Shown here: piece by piece, positions 1 through 12,300 of the stretch
Layout of the letters: every line of letters begins with the position of its first letter
How positions within the stretch are numbered: position 1 is the stretch's first letter
Assembly: GCA_030268105.1 (NCBI GenBank)
Contig: BSDZ01000078.1
Coordinates: forward strand, 1,674,001-1,738,000
Source of the DNA: Volvox africanus
Taxonomy: Eukaryota; Chlorophyta; Chlorophyceae; Chlamydomonadales; Volvocaceae
DNA length: 64,000 nt
Direction of reading: 5' to 3'
Translations under genes and position numbers: made by a program
The notes under the pieces: generated by a model
The model's database searches: none
Seen by the model: only the letters and a program-made list of their open reading frames with translations
What the model was told of the DNA's origin: nothing

Positions 1-587
1 ATAAGCGGCGCACTCCTGCATGGTGCGACCGCATCCTCTGGTGGACGCGCACCAGGCTCCGAAACCACCAAACACACCCTCCACATCCATCCCAACCCCA
101 CATTGCCGGGGGGCATGGGGGTAGCGGCACTGCTACTGCCGCCGTCGGCTCCATGATCGCTCCAGGGTTGCAGCAGTTGGCGTACTGGCGGGGGGAGTTG
201 ACCGTTAGCGATCATAAACCGGTGCGCTGTGAACAGTTAGCGATCATACACAGGACTCAGCCAATGGGTTAGTTACCTCTTTAGGGGTTGGGCTTGCTCA
301 AGGGACTTCAAGAGAAGGCTTATCTACGATTTATTTTACAAGGTTCACACGAAAAATATGACAAGTATGTTGACTTTTAAGCATTTTTGATTAAGTGGAA
401 TTTCGTACTTGGGATTACCGGGAAGTTTAGAGTCAAGCGTGGAGGTGGATGGGTTTTGCGAAGGGATGCCGTCGTACGTTTCTTCGTAATTAAACGCGTG
501 CGATGTGGTCTCGGCGCGTATTTCGGCAAAAGCGGCGTGTCCAGCCTATCCGTTGTCTATCCATTCAAGTTTTTTCCATCCATGCAG
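1..587. other. No gene seen; probably intron of the OCRL-like gene
   Basis: I see no exon here that continues the 5-phosphatase catalytic domain expected upstream of the ASH domain. The stretch ends in a pyrimidine-rich tract and a CAG acceptor at 585-587. It is therefore best read as an intron of the OCRL-like gene whose earlier exons lie left of the window. The open frame starting near 387 does not resemble any family and is judged accidental. Confidence 0.4.
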
Positions 588-2979
588 GTGGCGGCTGCTT
601 TCGTGGCGGAGATGGTGTCGTACGACCGGCGTCGTATTGAGGGGGTGCTGGAGGCGGGAATGCGCGCGGTGGATCTGATGCAGCAGTCTCTGCGGCCGCG
701 GTAAGTGTCTGAGTAGCGTGGTGCAGACCAAGGAGCTCACCGCTGACCCATGGGTTAGTGAGCAGCCGTCCCCTCCTTTCTCCGCCTGGCCTCCTCTTTC
801 CCCCTCGTCTCTCCTATTCGCCCCCCCTCCCTCGTCTCTCCCATTTCCCCCCCCTCCCTCGTCTCTCCCATTCGCTCCCCCTCCCTCGTCTCTCCCATTC
901 GGCCCCCCTCCCTCGTCTCTCCAACCCGTCCCGCCCCCTTCGTCCCCCCCCCCTATGACCTCGCTCCAGGGTCACGGTGGAGCCGGTGGTTCTAGAGGCG
1001 GGCGAGTGGGTGGCGCTGGGGCGGCCCGTGCCCATGCGGCTGCAGCTCATCAACACGGGAACGGTGGAGGCCATATTCCACTTCGTGCCGCCGCCGCATC
1101 CCGGTCGTCGGGAACAAGGTGAGTAAGACTTAGGGACTCGGGAGGGGAGGGCGGGAAACAGCGGGGTCTTAACTCAATCAGTACTGAACTCTTAAGTACC
1201 TATAAGGCCCGACCCCGTGTGATTTATCCGGGTAGAAGTGCGGACGTGTGGATCTGTTTGCCCCGGTTGGGGGTTTGGGGTTGAGGGTTGGGGGTTTTAA
1301 GAGATCCGAAGGTATGAAACCTAAAACGTTCCTAAACCCTTGTCAAACAATTTACGCGTGGGTCCCAGAAGGGCGCTCAGAAGGAGAGAGACAGGGAGGG
1401 AGACAGAGACAGGGAGAGACTGAGGGAGAGGCAGCGGGAGAGACAGAGGAAGAGGGAGAGGGAGGTGCAGGGGACTGTGTCTCCGTGCGCTGCCGACCAC
1501 AATACAATAGCAATACCGACGGCACGCTGATGCGTGGTGCAGTTGCAATGCCCCGCTCCTGATCCTCCGCTCCCACAATCGATGTATTTAGGTCCCTAAT
1601 ATATTATGTATTTAGTGATCATTAATAAGTATTATTTATTTCAGTTATTTTTTGTTACTGGGTCGGTTGTAAGAGAAATCGCATCACCATGCTGGGGAAA
1701 CCCGCCCCGACAGGCAGCAAGTTCGGTTTGGACGACGAGACCCCCCCCCTGCCCCCCTGGCTGGTGGCCGTGCCCGCGGAGGGGGTCGTGGCGCCCGGTG
1801 AGATAAGGGCCGGGTATGGGGTGGGGTGGGGTGTGAGGGGGAAGGGGAAGGAGAGGATGGATGGGCGGGTGGGTAATAGAGTGAGGAGGGTAACATGGGG
1901 GTCACACGGGTTAGGGGACATGTCCAGGTGAAAGAGTAAAAAGGAGAATTGAAAGATAATGCAAAGGCCTTACCTCCCCCCTCCTTCCTTTACCAGCTCT
2001 CCTCGATCCGCCATCCCCTCGTTTCGTCATTTCACGTCCGCCACGTTTGGCTATGTCCGCCGTTTCCCCCGTCTTTCCCCTCTTCGCCCCCTCCCCCCGA
2101 CACACACACATACACACACGTTTTCCTCTTTCACCTGCGACCTGCAGGTGAGGCCTGCGAGATAACGCTGACGGTACTCGTCGAGGGCGGTGCGGGAGGG
2201 GCCGCAGCGCAACTGTCAGACGAGCAGCCCTCGTCGTCGTCGTCGTCATCGCCGCCACTGACCCATGGGTCACTGGATTCCATCCTCATTCTCCGAGTGG
2301 AGGATAGCGGCGATAAGTTTGTTAGCATTGGAGGTGAGGCAGCCAGCTCATCACAAAACCCTAAATCCCCCGCCCCCTACACACATACACACAAATTCAC
2401 ACAAACCCTGCCCTTCCCCTACCCGTTCTCGAACTCTACACAGCCTCCGTAACACTGCCCCGCCGTACTATACGCCGTACAGCGCGTGTTTTTATACGGG
2501 CTCGCTGCACCATTCCGGAACCTTTCCACCCTCCGTTTACCTTCCCCTAGATTTCTGTCACATCACCGTCCCATCGCTTTTACAGACGTGTACATATGCC
2601 GTACATGTGTTTTGCACCTTCGTGACGGCCCCGCTTCCCCTTCCCTCCCCCTCACGTAATAGGCCGCTATCAGAGGTCCTTCCTGGGTATGTCCTTGGAG
2701 GCCTTATCCCGCCTGGGAAGCCGCCCCGCACTGCCCCCCCTGGGGGCCATTGAGCTCGCGGAGCACCTGGGGCTGGGGGAGATGAAGCAGCAGCTGGAGG
2801 GTGAGGTGGAGGGATGGGAAGAAACGGAATGTCGGAGGGGTTTGAGGCGGTTGTGGGGCTTGCGGAGGCTAAAGAAACGATATCCAACTTCATATTTCTT
2901 CTATCCCCCTCCAACTCCCACCAAATATCATATCTATGTATCTATCCATATTTCTTTCTTTCTTTCTTTCTTTCTTTCT

Positions 2980-3078
<99 letters not shown>

Positions 3079-4453
3079 TTATATATTAGCAGTCATTGCA
3101 GGATCTTTGACTCCAGATGTTAGAGCGTCTAGCTCTTGAACCCGTAAGAAAAGATTGATTTATGTAATGTAAAGTCTCAGGACGGTTATGACCCGTCAAC
3201 CTGAGGCTTCAATCTAAAAATTCTCTCCCTTCCTTACTTCCTCCCTAGGGCAACAAATGCCCTTGTTGTTTAGGAGGCCAAAACGACTCCTGTACGGGTT
3301 CAGTGTCTCCTCGCTTCGAGGGTTACCCCTAGTGGGGCTTAGAGCGTCTAGCTCTAACACGGGCCCACGTTCCCATTCCGGTTCTTCGTCCAGCAGGTGC
3401 TTCTGTCGCAGCCGCCGACAGCGGCGTTGACGATGGCACTGTTGACCCACCCAAGGAGCTCCGCACCCTGGTTTCGGAGCTCCTAGCAAACTCGGCGGCG
3501 GCACTGCGGGTGCCAGGAATCTTAGTCGACAGCACCGCTCTCGTACTGGCACGGGCGGGACATGATGACGTCACCGCCGCCGAAGCCGCTGTGCAGGCTT
3601 CCCCAGCGGCGGCGACTGGCGGTGATGAGGAAGCAGCAGTGGCGGCACTACAGCCGACGAATCGGGCAGCCCAGCAGGCGCTACTGCGGCAGTTAGAACC
3701 GCTCAGGTGAGGGAGTTTCAGGGAGCGGCAATGATGAAGTAATATGGTTATAATAATATGGTTAGCTATAAATGTTAACCAATAACCTCCTTGTACAGGC
3801 CCGGAAGGGGCTTGGTCTCCTAATCAAGCAACAGACCCTGCGATAGCAGCCCTATGCGTCCTGGAGGAGGAGGAGGATGGGAAGCGGGAGGAAAGTTGAC
3901 AAGTAATAAATCCTCCAGTGGATGGAGAATGCACTCGAAAATGGCAAAAGCGGATAACAACCAACGGAATAAATGATATTGTTTCATTTTTCGGTTTCTG
4001 CAAAGAGTTCGTCATATAACCGTACGTCGCAGGTTGATTCTGGACGCCGGTGGGCAGATACCGCCGGGTACGGATCCTCATGACGTGGCGGCGATGTTGT
4101 TGCTGTGGTGCGGGCAGTTGCCTTATCCATTAATTCCGGCTGTGGCGGCGGACGCCGCCGCCGCAGCGCCGCCGGCGTCACCAGCTGAAGCTGCGGCGTT
4201 ACTGCGGCGGCTCTGTAGCCCACTACAGCTGGTGGTGGTTTCGGAGCTTTTGCGGCTGTGGCGTGCAGCGTTGGAGCCAGTGGCGGCGGATCTGAACGGG
4301 TTGACGGCGGCGCGCCTGGCGGCGGCGGCAACAGCGTGGTGGATGCCACCATTGGCAGCGGGGGCGGCGGTGGGGGCGGGCAGTGGCCGACGGAAGCTGC
4401 TGACGATGTTGATGGCCGGCGGGGACGCCTCCATCTCCTGGCCACTTGAGTAA
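588..4453 (+). CDS. OCRL/INPP5B-type inositol polyphosphate 5-phosphatase, C-terminal ASH and RhoGAP-like part (5' partial)
   Basis: This family removes the 5-phosphate of phosphoinositides such as PI(4,5)P2 on endosomes, Golgi and cilia. Only the non-catalytic C-terminus is visible. Exons are 588-700, 970-1118, 1714-1797, 2148-2333, 2663-2800, 3397-3706 and 4033-4453 (TAA); all phases join, giving 466 residues. The first exon matches the end of the phosphatase domain (VDLMQQSL). The next four give the ASH fold, with LINTGTVEAIFHF, PWLVAVPAEGVVAPG, SILILRVEDSGDKFVSIGG and FLGMSLEAL in family order. The last two are RhoGAP-like: a VPGILVD helix, then a long helical part beginning ILDAGGQIPPGTDPHD. 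An arginine finger is not evident, and the RhoGAP fold is known to be inactive in human OCRL. Ala-rich inserts are algal style. One GACCCATGGGTC palindrome lies inside the exon at 2260. The catalytic exons must lie upstream. Confidence 0.82.
2950..3080. repeat. (TTTC)n then (TTTA)n microsatellite
   Basis: About 30 bases of TTTC units pass directly into about 100 bases of perfect TTTA units. It lies in the intron between the ASH and RhoGAP exons of the OCRL-like gene. Long frames reading through it are artefacts of the repeat. Confidence 0.95.
3120..3355. repeat. Short element bounded by 17-base direct repeats and a 10-base inverted repeat
   Basis: TTAGAGCGTCTAGCTCT occurs at 3120-3136 and again at 3339-3355. 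Just inside, TGAACCCGTA (3137-3146) faces its reverse complement TACGGGTTCA (3293-3302). Between them, CTCAGG/CCTGAG and GACGG/CCGTC also pair. It lies in an intron of the OCRL-like gene. It could be a small non-autonomous transposon or an intronic structured RNA; I see no coding content. Confidence 0.5.
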
Positions 4454-4608
4454 ACTAGGTTTAGTTGGCAGTAAGTATAACTGCTAACTGAATTGACTTG
4501 CCGTACAATGAGGTGCTGTGTTTGTGTGTTACCAGGCCAAATGCGGGAGGAAGTCTATGGGTTTCATAGTGTTCATCACCCAACATTTGACGGTATTTTC
4601 AAGGCGCG

Positions 4609-4613
4609 TGTAA
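4609..4613 (+). promoter_or_regulatory. TGTAA, candidate polyadenylation signal
   Basis: The volvocine poly(A) word TGTAA lies about 155 bases after the OCRL-like stop codon. A five-base word is weak evidence by itself. Confidence 0.35.
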
Positions 4614-4689
4614 TGCGTACGGCCGGGGTGTATGGTGAAGGCTGCACACTTGACGTACAACGTGCTTTGTACTGCGGCTCTCTAAGTAG

Positions 4690-4843
4690 TTGTGTGTGGG
4701 ATAGGGGGGTACATCACCCGTGACCACTAACCTGGCAGTCCCTACCTTCCCCGGTTTTTCGGGGCACCCTCATCCGGTCTCCCATGGCGACTTCTCCGAA
4801 ATCAGTGCTCTTCCCGGGTTCAGCACCCACCACCGGCATCCAG
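4690..4843 (+). repeat. Dispersed repeat, copy 1 of 2
   Basis: About 155 bases starting GTGTGTGGGATAGGGGGGTA recur in inverted orientation at 45434-45589. The two copies differ at only a few scattered positions. The shared block runs from the GATAGGGGGGTACATCACCC motif to CAGCACCCACCACC. It lies in the intergenic space between the OCRL-like and SDR genes, and a short frame through it (NLAVPTFPG...) appears in both copies. It is probably a fragment of a transposable element family. The rest of the 4454-5696 intergenic stretch shows nothing I can name. Confidence 0.75.
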
Positions 4844-5696
4844 CGGAATCTGCCGAATCAACTAAGGCGTCAACTCCGCTCCTGGTCAGCTCGCAGGTCA
4901 CTTTAATTGGGGTCGTCACCGTCCATCGACATGGGGGCACCCTGCCCTCAACCTGTGGAGGGTCTTTGGCCCGCTCTTGGTCGGTGTCAAAGTAGTTGTT
5001 TGGGAGGTCTGGATGAAGCTGTGGGGAATTTCAGGGATAAGGAATTATCAATTCACTTGTTTGCTTTTATTTTTATTTTGCTGGTTCTTATACGGCTCTT
5101 AAGAAGATGGGGTTTTAGGTCGTGCAATCGTACAGCTCACGTTCTAAGCTTACCTCCGAAACCAATCTGATTTTGAGCGATTTCGCCATGATGAAAATAG
5201 ATAGCTCGATAAGAGCCTCTTTGGAACGTCCCTAAAGTTTTGCCTGGCCCGGCTATCTGTCCGTGTGTGTGTATGCATGGGGAGATGTATATGTGAAGGG
5301 GGCGGTAAAAGGAGGAAAGGGGAAATTCAGGTTGGGAGATGATGTGACATTCTTCTACCCCACACCGAGATGATCTCATTTCCTATGCACGCACGTCGCG
5401 AAAATCTGCAAATTTGCATGTTTGATAGTTGCGGCAAGGCAACGGTAAACAAACTACCAGTACCGATCCTGTTCATCAACTTCCACAGTTCCTCAGCAAT
5501 CCCTACCAGCTCATCACGCGCATTGCCAGCAATATTCAGAAATACAGCAACATTGCGTTTCCTCGGTCCCTACTCCTCGTATCCAGGGGTGGGCAGCTGA
5601 TCACCCTATCACCAAATTAAACGAGATTGGATTTGATAACGCTAACTTCTCTCTTACGCTGTCTTTGTGTCCACTGTAATAGTCAGATCCGGACAT

Positions 5697-8511
5697 ATGA
5701 TCAGCCACCAGTTGGGACCAGCTCCGAGAACTGATGGACGCCTGGCGTCTCGGTCACGCTTCGCCTTGCGGGTTATCGCGGACTCGCGGCCGGCTGTGCT
5801 CATTACGGGGAGCTCCACGGGAATAGGCAAGGCGACGACACTTTACCTAGCTAAAAAGGTTCGCTGTTAAATGCTTAAGTGTTAATGATCAACCTGCGTT
5901 AAAATAGGGAAGCGCTCTCGAGTGCAAGTAAATGGCCTTGGACACGATCAACACTTCCTGGTCTTGTTTTTCATATCCAAGGCAACTACGTGGATTAAAC
6001 TTAAATTATCTTCTCAGTAATCTATGCTCGTGGAGCGGACTGGGATGATAGCGTCAGACAGTTTGCCTTGTTGTCAATTTATTCGGACCGCAGGCATAGG
6101 ACGTTAGAAAGCGAAAATAGTTTATCTACCTACTACGCTACTGATTTAATCATTGCTTTCAGAACCAGAAATGTCAAGGGATGTCAACCAGTTTTGACTT
6201 CCCGTTCTTTCCTGATGGGTCCTCATATGTCTCTTCCTCACCACTAGGTGGTCCTTGGAGTCCCATTTTACATCCTCATCCATCTGCCATCTGCACCCTC
6301 ATCCCCCCCCTTCAGTTTGGCAAACCATGATGTACAAGCATATGGGGAAAATCGGCACAACTCCTCACCCACCTCAACCCCGCACACCCATGCACATATC
6401 AGTCATTCGACCCCTGCTGTCTTCCCCAACCCGTCTAACCCTCACCCAACCGGTCTCCCTACCCGGGGACTCATCCTCATCGAGTCCCCCGGACGTTTGA
6501 GATCCGTCCCAAAACCCCTCTGCCGCCCTCTCCCCCGGCTCGGTCGTCGACTTCCTACCTTCTCCACCCCTCCAGGGATGGCAGGTCTTCGCCGGCGTGC
6601 GCCGTGAAATCGATGGCGCAGCACTTCTCCAACAGGATCCAAATGTCGTACCGTTGATTCTAGACGTCTCGAACGACGCCAGTACGGCAGCGGCACTGGT
6701 GGAGGTGTCACGTCAGCTAGGCGACCGCAATTTGTCGGGTTTGGTAAACAACGCCGGAAAAGGCATCTTCATGCCCCTGGAGTTAATGTCTGTACGGCAG
6801 TTCGAGGATGTGCTCGCGGTCAACCTCACTGGTGTCGTACGAGTTACGAAGGCCGCATTACCGCTGCTGCGAAAAGTAGGTATCTTAATGGATACTTACC
6901 ATCCCTACTCCTTATCAATCACCTAACAATGAAAATAACGGGACAATCCAAAATCACTTTCAATCTTACAAGGAATTTCAAACTTTTTATATTTTAAGTC
7001 CGCTACGCAAGGAAAGGAATGGCTGAGTGTTCCTCTCCGTGATGGGGGGGGGTCGTGTCTTCTAATGGTGTCGTTGGTCACAAGTCAGCCCCTGGAGGCA
7101 AATGATTCTTTCTTGCTCCCCCAGTCCTCAGCGGAGCGAAGGAGCAACCCAACCCCCCTCCCTTTCACTGGTGGGGCGGTGGGATGGGGCGGGTCGTACA
7201 GGATGAAATGGACATCGATATTACTGTTATTATGCGGATATCTAAGACAAAAGAGTCGTGCCGTACAAGCAACGGGCTCATACGAATGCAGGAAGATTAC
7301 AGAGCTTGAAGACTATGTACGTTACCACTCACCCCATTCACCCCAATCGTCGAGACACATGAACGAATGTGACATCCATGTAGATGTTTAATGATGAGTT
7401 TGGTTGAGTAGCGGCAGGTTGCTTAACTTCCCCTCCCCCGCTTTCTTACTCCTCGTTCTTTCCCAGACTCATCCGAGTCAACGCCCCGGCCGAATCGTAA
7501 ATCTGGGGTCGTATGCTGGGACTATAGCCGCACCACTCTTCTCCGCATATGCAGCATCCAAATTTGGATTGGAGGCCTTGTCGGACTCTCTCAGGTATGT
7601 CCTCATATCGCATGTCGTAGATGGAACTGTCGTACATGGAACTGTGCTTGGTGCACTGTACAGTACAGTGCTAGGTAATTGCAAGCTTTGACGTTGCATA
7701 CGTCATGTGTTAAAATGTTTTTTGTGTGACGAATAATATGAGCACCCGCTCTGGTTTTTAAACTTTGTCCATTAGGGATAAATATAATATAATATGACTT
7801 CTGTTTGGTTCTGCGCGCTACACGATTATGCCGCATATATGCCGTACATTGTGTCCAGGTATGAGGTAGGGCCCAAGTGGGGAATCCGTACGATCCTCAT
7901 CAAAGCCGGGGGAGTCAAAACGCCCATCTGGGATAAGAGCATTGGATCGTCGGAAGAAACACTTGCAGCTCTGGATCCAGTGGTACTGCAGCCGTACAAG
8001 GGAATGTGCGAAGAGGTAAGTTCCAAGCACGAAAAAAATAAAAAAAGTTGTTCTAAACCATTCGGGCGGATACATGGCCTATTTTTTCCTGCCATAGTCA
8101 GTACCATTTATTATTGCTACTTTCTTTCGCTGACGGCGTCTGAAGGTGATGGGTTTTTACAAAATAAACCTCAAAATAAATTTGATTATCCAATTGTGTA
8201 TATATCTTATATAAACTCCCCGTCTTTTGACGTCTTTTTTTTAACGGCGCCGCGTTCATTGCTATGTCATGCTCATGAAGATGTTGGCGGCGGCTCGCAG
8301 TGCCGAGGAGAACGGCATAACGCCCGAGGAGGTGGCGGCAGTGGTTGAGGAGGCGCTGAGGGTTGGGAATCCGCGGTCGCGATACTTGATCGGTAACGGT
8401 GCCGAGCGGGATATGACAGTTAGGCGGTTGCTACCTGATTGGTTGTGGGATAGAGTCATGTTGGGGGGCCTCCCAAGGACCCGAGCACCGCTAAAGGAGG
8501 AGAAGCGGTGA
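5697..8511 (+). CDS. Short-chain dehydrogenase/reductase (classical SDR)
   Basis: This is an NAD(P)H-dependent oxidoreductase of the classical SDR superfamily; the substrate cannot be told from sequence. Exons are 5697-5858, 6576-6875, 7467-7594, 7859-8015 and 8281-8511 (TGA), giving 325 residues with consistent phases. It carries the nucleotide-binding TGSSTGIGK motif (about residues 44-52), a downstream LDVS acidic turn, NNAG, an active-site Ser in IVNLGSYAG, and the YAASK catalytic Tyr/Lys pair. The segment after YAASK (GIRTILIKAGGVKTPIWDKS) resembles the 11-beta/17-beta-HSD, retinol and hydroxybutyrate dehydrogenase-like branch. The first 35 residues are Arg/Ser-rich with few acids, as in plastid or mitochondrial targeting peptides. 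The start is the first ATG in the exon carrying the glycine motif. The exon 1 donor (GTTCGC) is unusual, and the last acceptor (GAAG before 8281) is weak, so those borders are less sure. Confidence 0.85.
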
Positions 8512-8529
8512 TGCACGTGTATCACACAT

Positions 8530-8534
8530 GTCTA

Positions 8535-8575
<41 letters not shown>

Positions 8576-8692
8576 GTGTATAACTACCCCATATGTGTGC
8601 GAATATGTATGGAGTATTCATACAATGCACGGCACACACACACAAAGATATGATGCCACAAGTACATACACACACACACACACACACACACG
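8530..8692. repeat. (TGTC)n, (TC)n and (CA)n microsatellites
   Basis: CTGT/TC units run from about 8530 to 8575 and CA units from about 8667 to 8692, directly behind the SDR stop codon. They probably lie in its 3' UTR or just past it. Between 8700 and 9361 I see no further gene. This stretch should hold the FtsHi promoter, but no TATA-like element stands out. Confidence 0.85.
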
Positions 8693-9361
8693 CTCTCAGC
8701 ACGTCAAGAGGCCTTTAACGTAGACGACTACTACATTCATGAACACCAAAGAACATACGTTTGTTGCGTACAGTGTTGCACGAACCTCTGTTTCATATGC
8801 ATATAAGGGCATGAACGAGTGGAGCGCACAAACGTTCCTTCCTCGCTCTTGACGCAGCAGCATCTACAGCAACAGTTGTTTCTTCATATGAGCGCGTCGC
8901 CTGTTATAACTTAGGACATTACGGACCTGATCGTTGTCGATAAGATGTATTAGGAACTGCTGCCAGGAACCGAACTAAACACGCAGTTGCTGTTAACGAT
9001 GGATTTGCCAAAGCCGGTGAGTAGTCGGATGAGTAGCACCAAAATCATCTATCCGTTTTGTATCCGCCATATCAAAGTAGTTAATCTGCTTTCAAAATAT
9101 TTTATAATGTGTATCCAATGCGGTACATGGGAACATGGCCCTGGTCGTCAAAACTGCCGTACTCAACGATCAACTAACACAAATTGTCAATTCACTTTAG
9201 CTTTGCACCCTACATATTTTACCTTCACGGTGATGGGTTATTGAAAGAACTGGACTGGTCATTGGAATTGGTGTTATTCTCTTCCAAATATGACCGGGAA
9301 ACAGAATCGGCGTTAGGTTTTAGCAAAATAAGAGCATTACAATTTGGAAGCATCTCTTGTC

Positions 9362-12300
9362 ATGCAGTGTTTAGCTGCGGGATCGGCCTGGGCACGAGCC
9401 TGCAATCCCTGTCGGCGCTGCCCAGCTCCGGTTCTCGCAGCGCCTCCTCATGTACATCATAGGACATCGCTGGTTCTAGGAATAAGTAGCAGACGATCGA
9501 CAATCCTGCCAAAATGTAGACATGCAACGCCCACTATCGCATCTGCTTCGCGCGAGGACCGAATGCAGGAGCCGTCGCAAAAGCCTAGCTTTTGCGGCAG
9601 GGAGGCTGTACAGAAATCAGGACTGGATAAATTCCTGTTGTCAATAGCAAAGATATTCGGCGTCGCCGGCTTGGTGGCCCTGACGTCGCTCTCCGGGCCT
9701 ACTCGGGCGGCGCATGCTCGCGACAGGTGAGTGGCCAGCACAACCCCTCATGATTTGCCACTACAGGACAATCTCTTCGATTGAATTTAAATACCACATC
9801 GATCGTGATATTGAAGCCATGATTCTGGCTCTGGACACCTGGGGTCAATGTCATAGTATAGCGTCAAAATAGGCAGTCCGACGAAAAGTGCCGTAGATTG
9901 CACATTGCAAACACAGGCATATGGCATGTTCTGGGTGGAGGTGAGAATTTCGGCGGTGTTATGCGGGCGATGTGAGAGGGGCACCTTACTTTTTCTGCAT
10001 ACCCTGTCACCGACATCTACATGGAAACCCCAAACCGCTTTCCCGTGTTCCCCCCAATGCCCCTTTGAATTCCGCGGCGCAGAGCCGTACAATCGCCCCT
10101 TCCCATCGCCACACTCGCCCACCACCGCAACCCTGTCCTTTCCGATCTCGCTGCTGCTGCGGTGACGACTGCCGCAGCGGAGGCCGCCGCCAATACAGCA
10201 GCGGTGGCTGCCCCCGCAGATTTCGCCGACATGCCAGGCACCCACGGGACAGTGGAAACGGCATATAAGGCCTTTTTGGAGCGCGTGACCGCACAGGTCC
10301 TAGCAGACAACCCGGGGGCGCAGGGGCAACCGGAACTCTTGAAGCGGTTGGTACGAGCGCGGGCGCTCGGCACACCACTCAGTTTTGACGAGCTTATGCG
10401 CTCGCGCGTACCGGCGCCAGACGATGTACCGAACCGCAACAGCCGCCAGGAGGTGTGTGGGAAAACGAATTAACTACAACAGCAAAAGTACAAAATTAGT
10501 GTACAGTTTGACACCCGTTATTTTCCAAACTACAGAAGCTTTCTTAAATGCCGATATTATTCAACGGAAAACGACCTGGGTCGGGTCTTGTTAGTTTGAC
10601 TTTGCGACTGGGCTTAGAACGATGCGGGGAAGCGGGCGCCGGGGTGGGGCGAAACTGCGGCTGTAAGGAGGGGAGGAGAAAGAGGGCTGTGCGGGTGCCG
10701 GTGGGGGGCAGTGCGAGGGTGGGGGCAGTGCGAGGGGGAACTGGTCGTATTATTGGCCGGTATTCACCACCCAAACAACCCCACCATCACCCCTGAGTGA
10801 TACCCAGCACTGGGTGCTAGGAGTCTGGTTGCGGATGTCGGAGGGAGGGAGGCGGGAAGGGAGTTAGAGAGAGAAGGGGGCGTCATGCAAAGACATACAG
10901 GTTCAGGGATGTTGGGGTTGGCGGTGGTGATCGCGGTAAAACGGGAACGGCAGGTGTACGTCAGAGCGATAATGTACCAACCGTGTTGTACGGGTCCTGT
11001 GGTGGGCCGTGTACACACTGTGATAAGAAAGTGCACGTGGGGGCTGAAAGAGTATGATCGCAGAATGTACGATGAAAGAGTACGAGATCGCAGAGCAAGG
11101 AATGATGTCTGTATGTATGTAATGTGTAGCGGTGGGGGTGGGGAAGGGGCTTGCAGTGAGTGAGGCCGTGGGGGATTCCACGGGACATAAGCAAGGGAGG
11201 GGAGGGGAGAGAGGCCGAGACGGGCGGTTGCAACGGACGGATAACCGAAATACCGGACACATGTTAGTCGTTGGTACATTCTGGCGTTTGTTTGGCGCCA
11301 CATCCCCGATTGCAACTGCATAAAACTATTTCCCCTAGATCTTTGGCATACACCATTAGTACCAATTCGCTTTCCCGTTGTCGGTTTTTATTGCATTCAA
11401 ATTTTAACCATATGTGTGTTGTCCTCCTCCATCAACGCTCATACCCCTTCTTTATTCTCTCGCTCGCTCGTCCCACAGGTCGCGGAGCAGGTCAAGGCCA
11501 TCATGGATCAGTACGACAGAGAGGATTTCGATTTGGGCATCAAGCAGTTCATGTTGGAGGCCAAAGTCAAAGCGGTGAGCTTTGACCGGACCAAGCGCGT
11601 ACCATGCGCCGTGCCATACCGTGGATTGTGTGTACGACACGTCGGTATTACGACATCATACACTTTTTATGCTTTTCCCTATTCCGTATCACCCGCCTCC
11701 TCCTGCCTTTCGTCTGTTCTGTCTCTCCCAATTTCCTCCTCCTAACACCCAAACACCCAAACACATACACACCCGAACACCCGCAGAAGCTGGAGGCTGC
11801 CTCGCGCGGCACTTCCCGCGACCGGGCCGCGCCTAAGGACTACGAAGAGGCGCTGGCGGCGGAGCTGTTTGCGGCGGAGGCGGGGGCGGCGCCCAAGGAG
11901 AAGGCCAAGACTGAGGACATGGTAGGGGCCTTGTCGGGTAGGGGGTATTTGGGAAGAAGGGGAGGGGCCTGAGGGGAGGCAGAGGGGGCGGGCGAACAGG
12001 AATCGCCAGCTGCAGTTGAAGGGTGCAGCTGCAGAAAAGAGGAGGGGGGGAGAAAAGGGTGGTGCTGGTAAAGTAGGGGCCTTGGACTTTGCGTGTGTGT
12101 GTTTTTGTGTGTGTATATGCGTGTGCCGGCACCCTGGCAGTGCGACGTGCGGGTGGCGGTGCTTGAACTTGGAAACTAGTCATGTGATCTACGAATAGCA
12201 AAAACACCCTGGACTTCAGAATTCCCTGGACTTTTGATTCTCCATGTCGTACAGGTGGACGACGCCTTTACGACGGAGGTGGTTGAGGAGGCGCTGGCAT

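Noticed and set aside
5667..5696. Upstream non-ATG extension of the SDR frame
   Set aside because: It has no ATG; the first Met (5697) already gives a plausible targeting peptide before the glycine motif.
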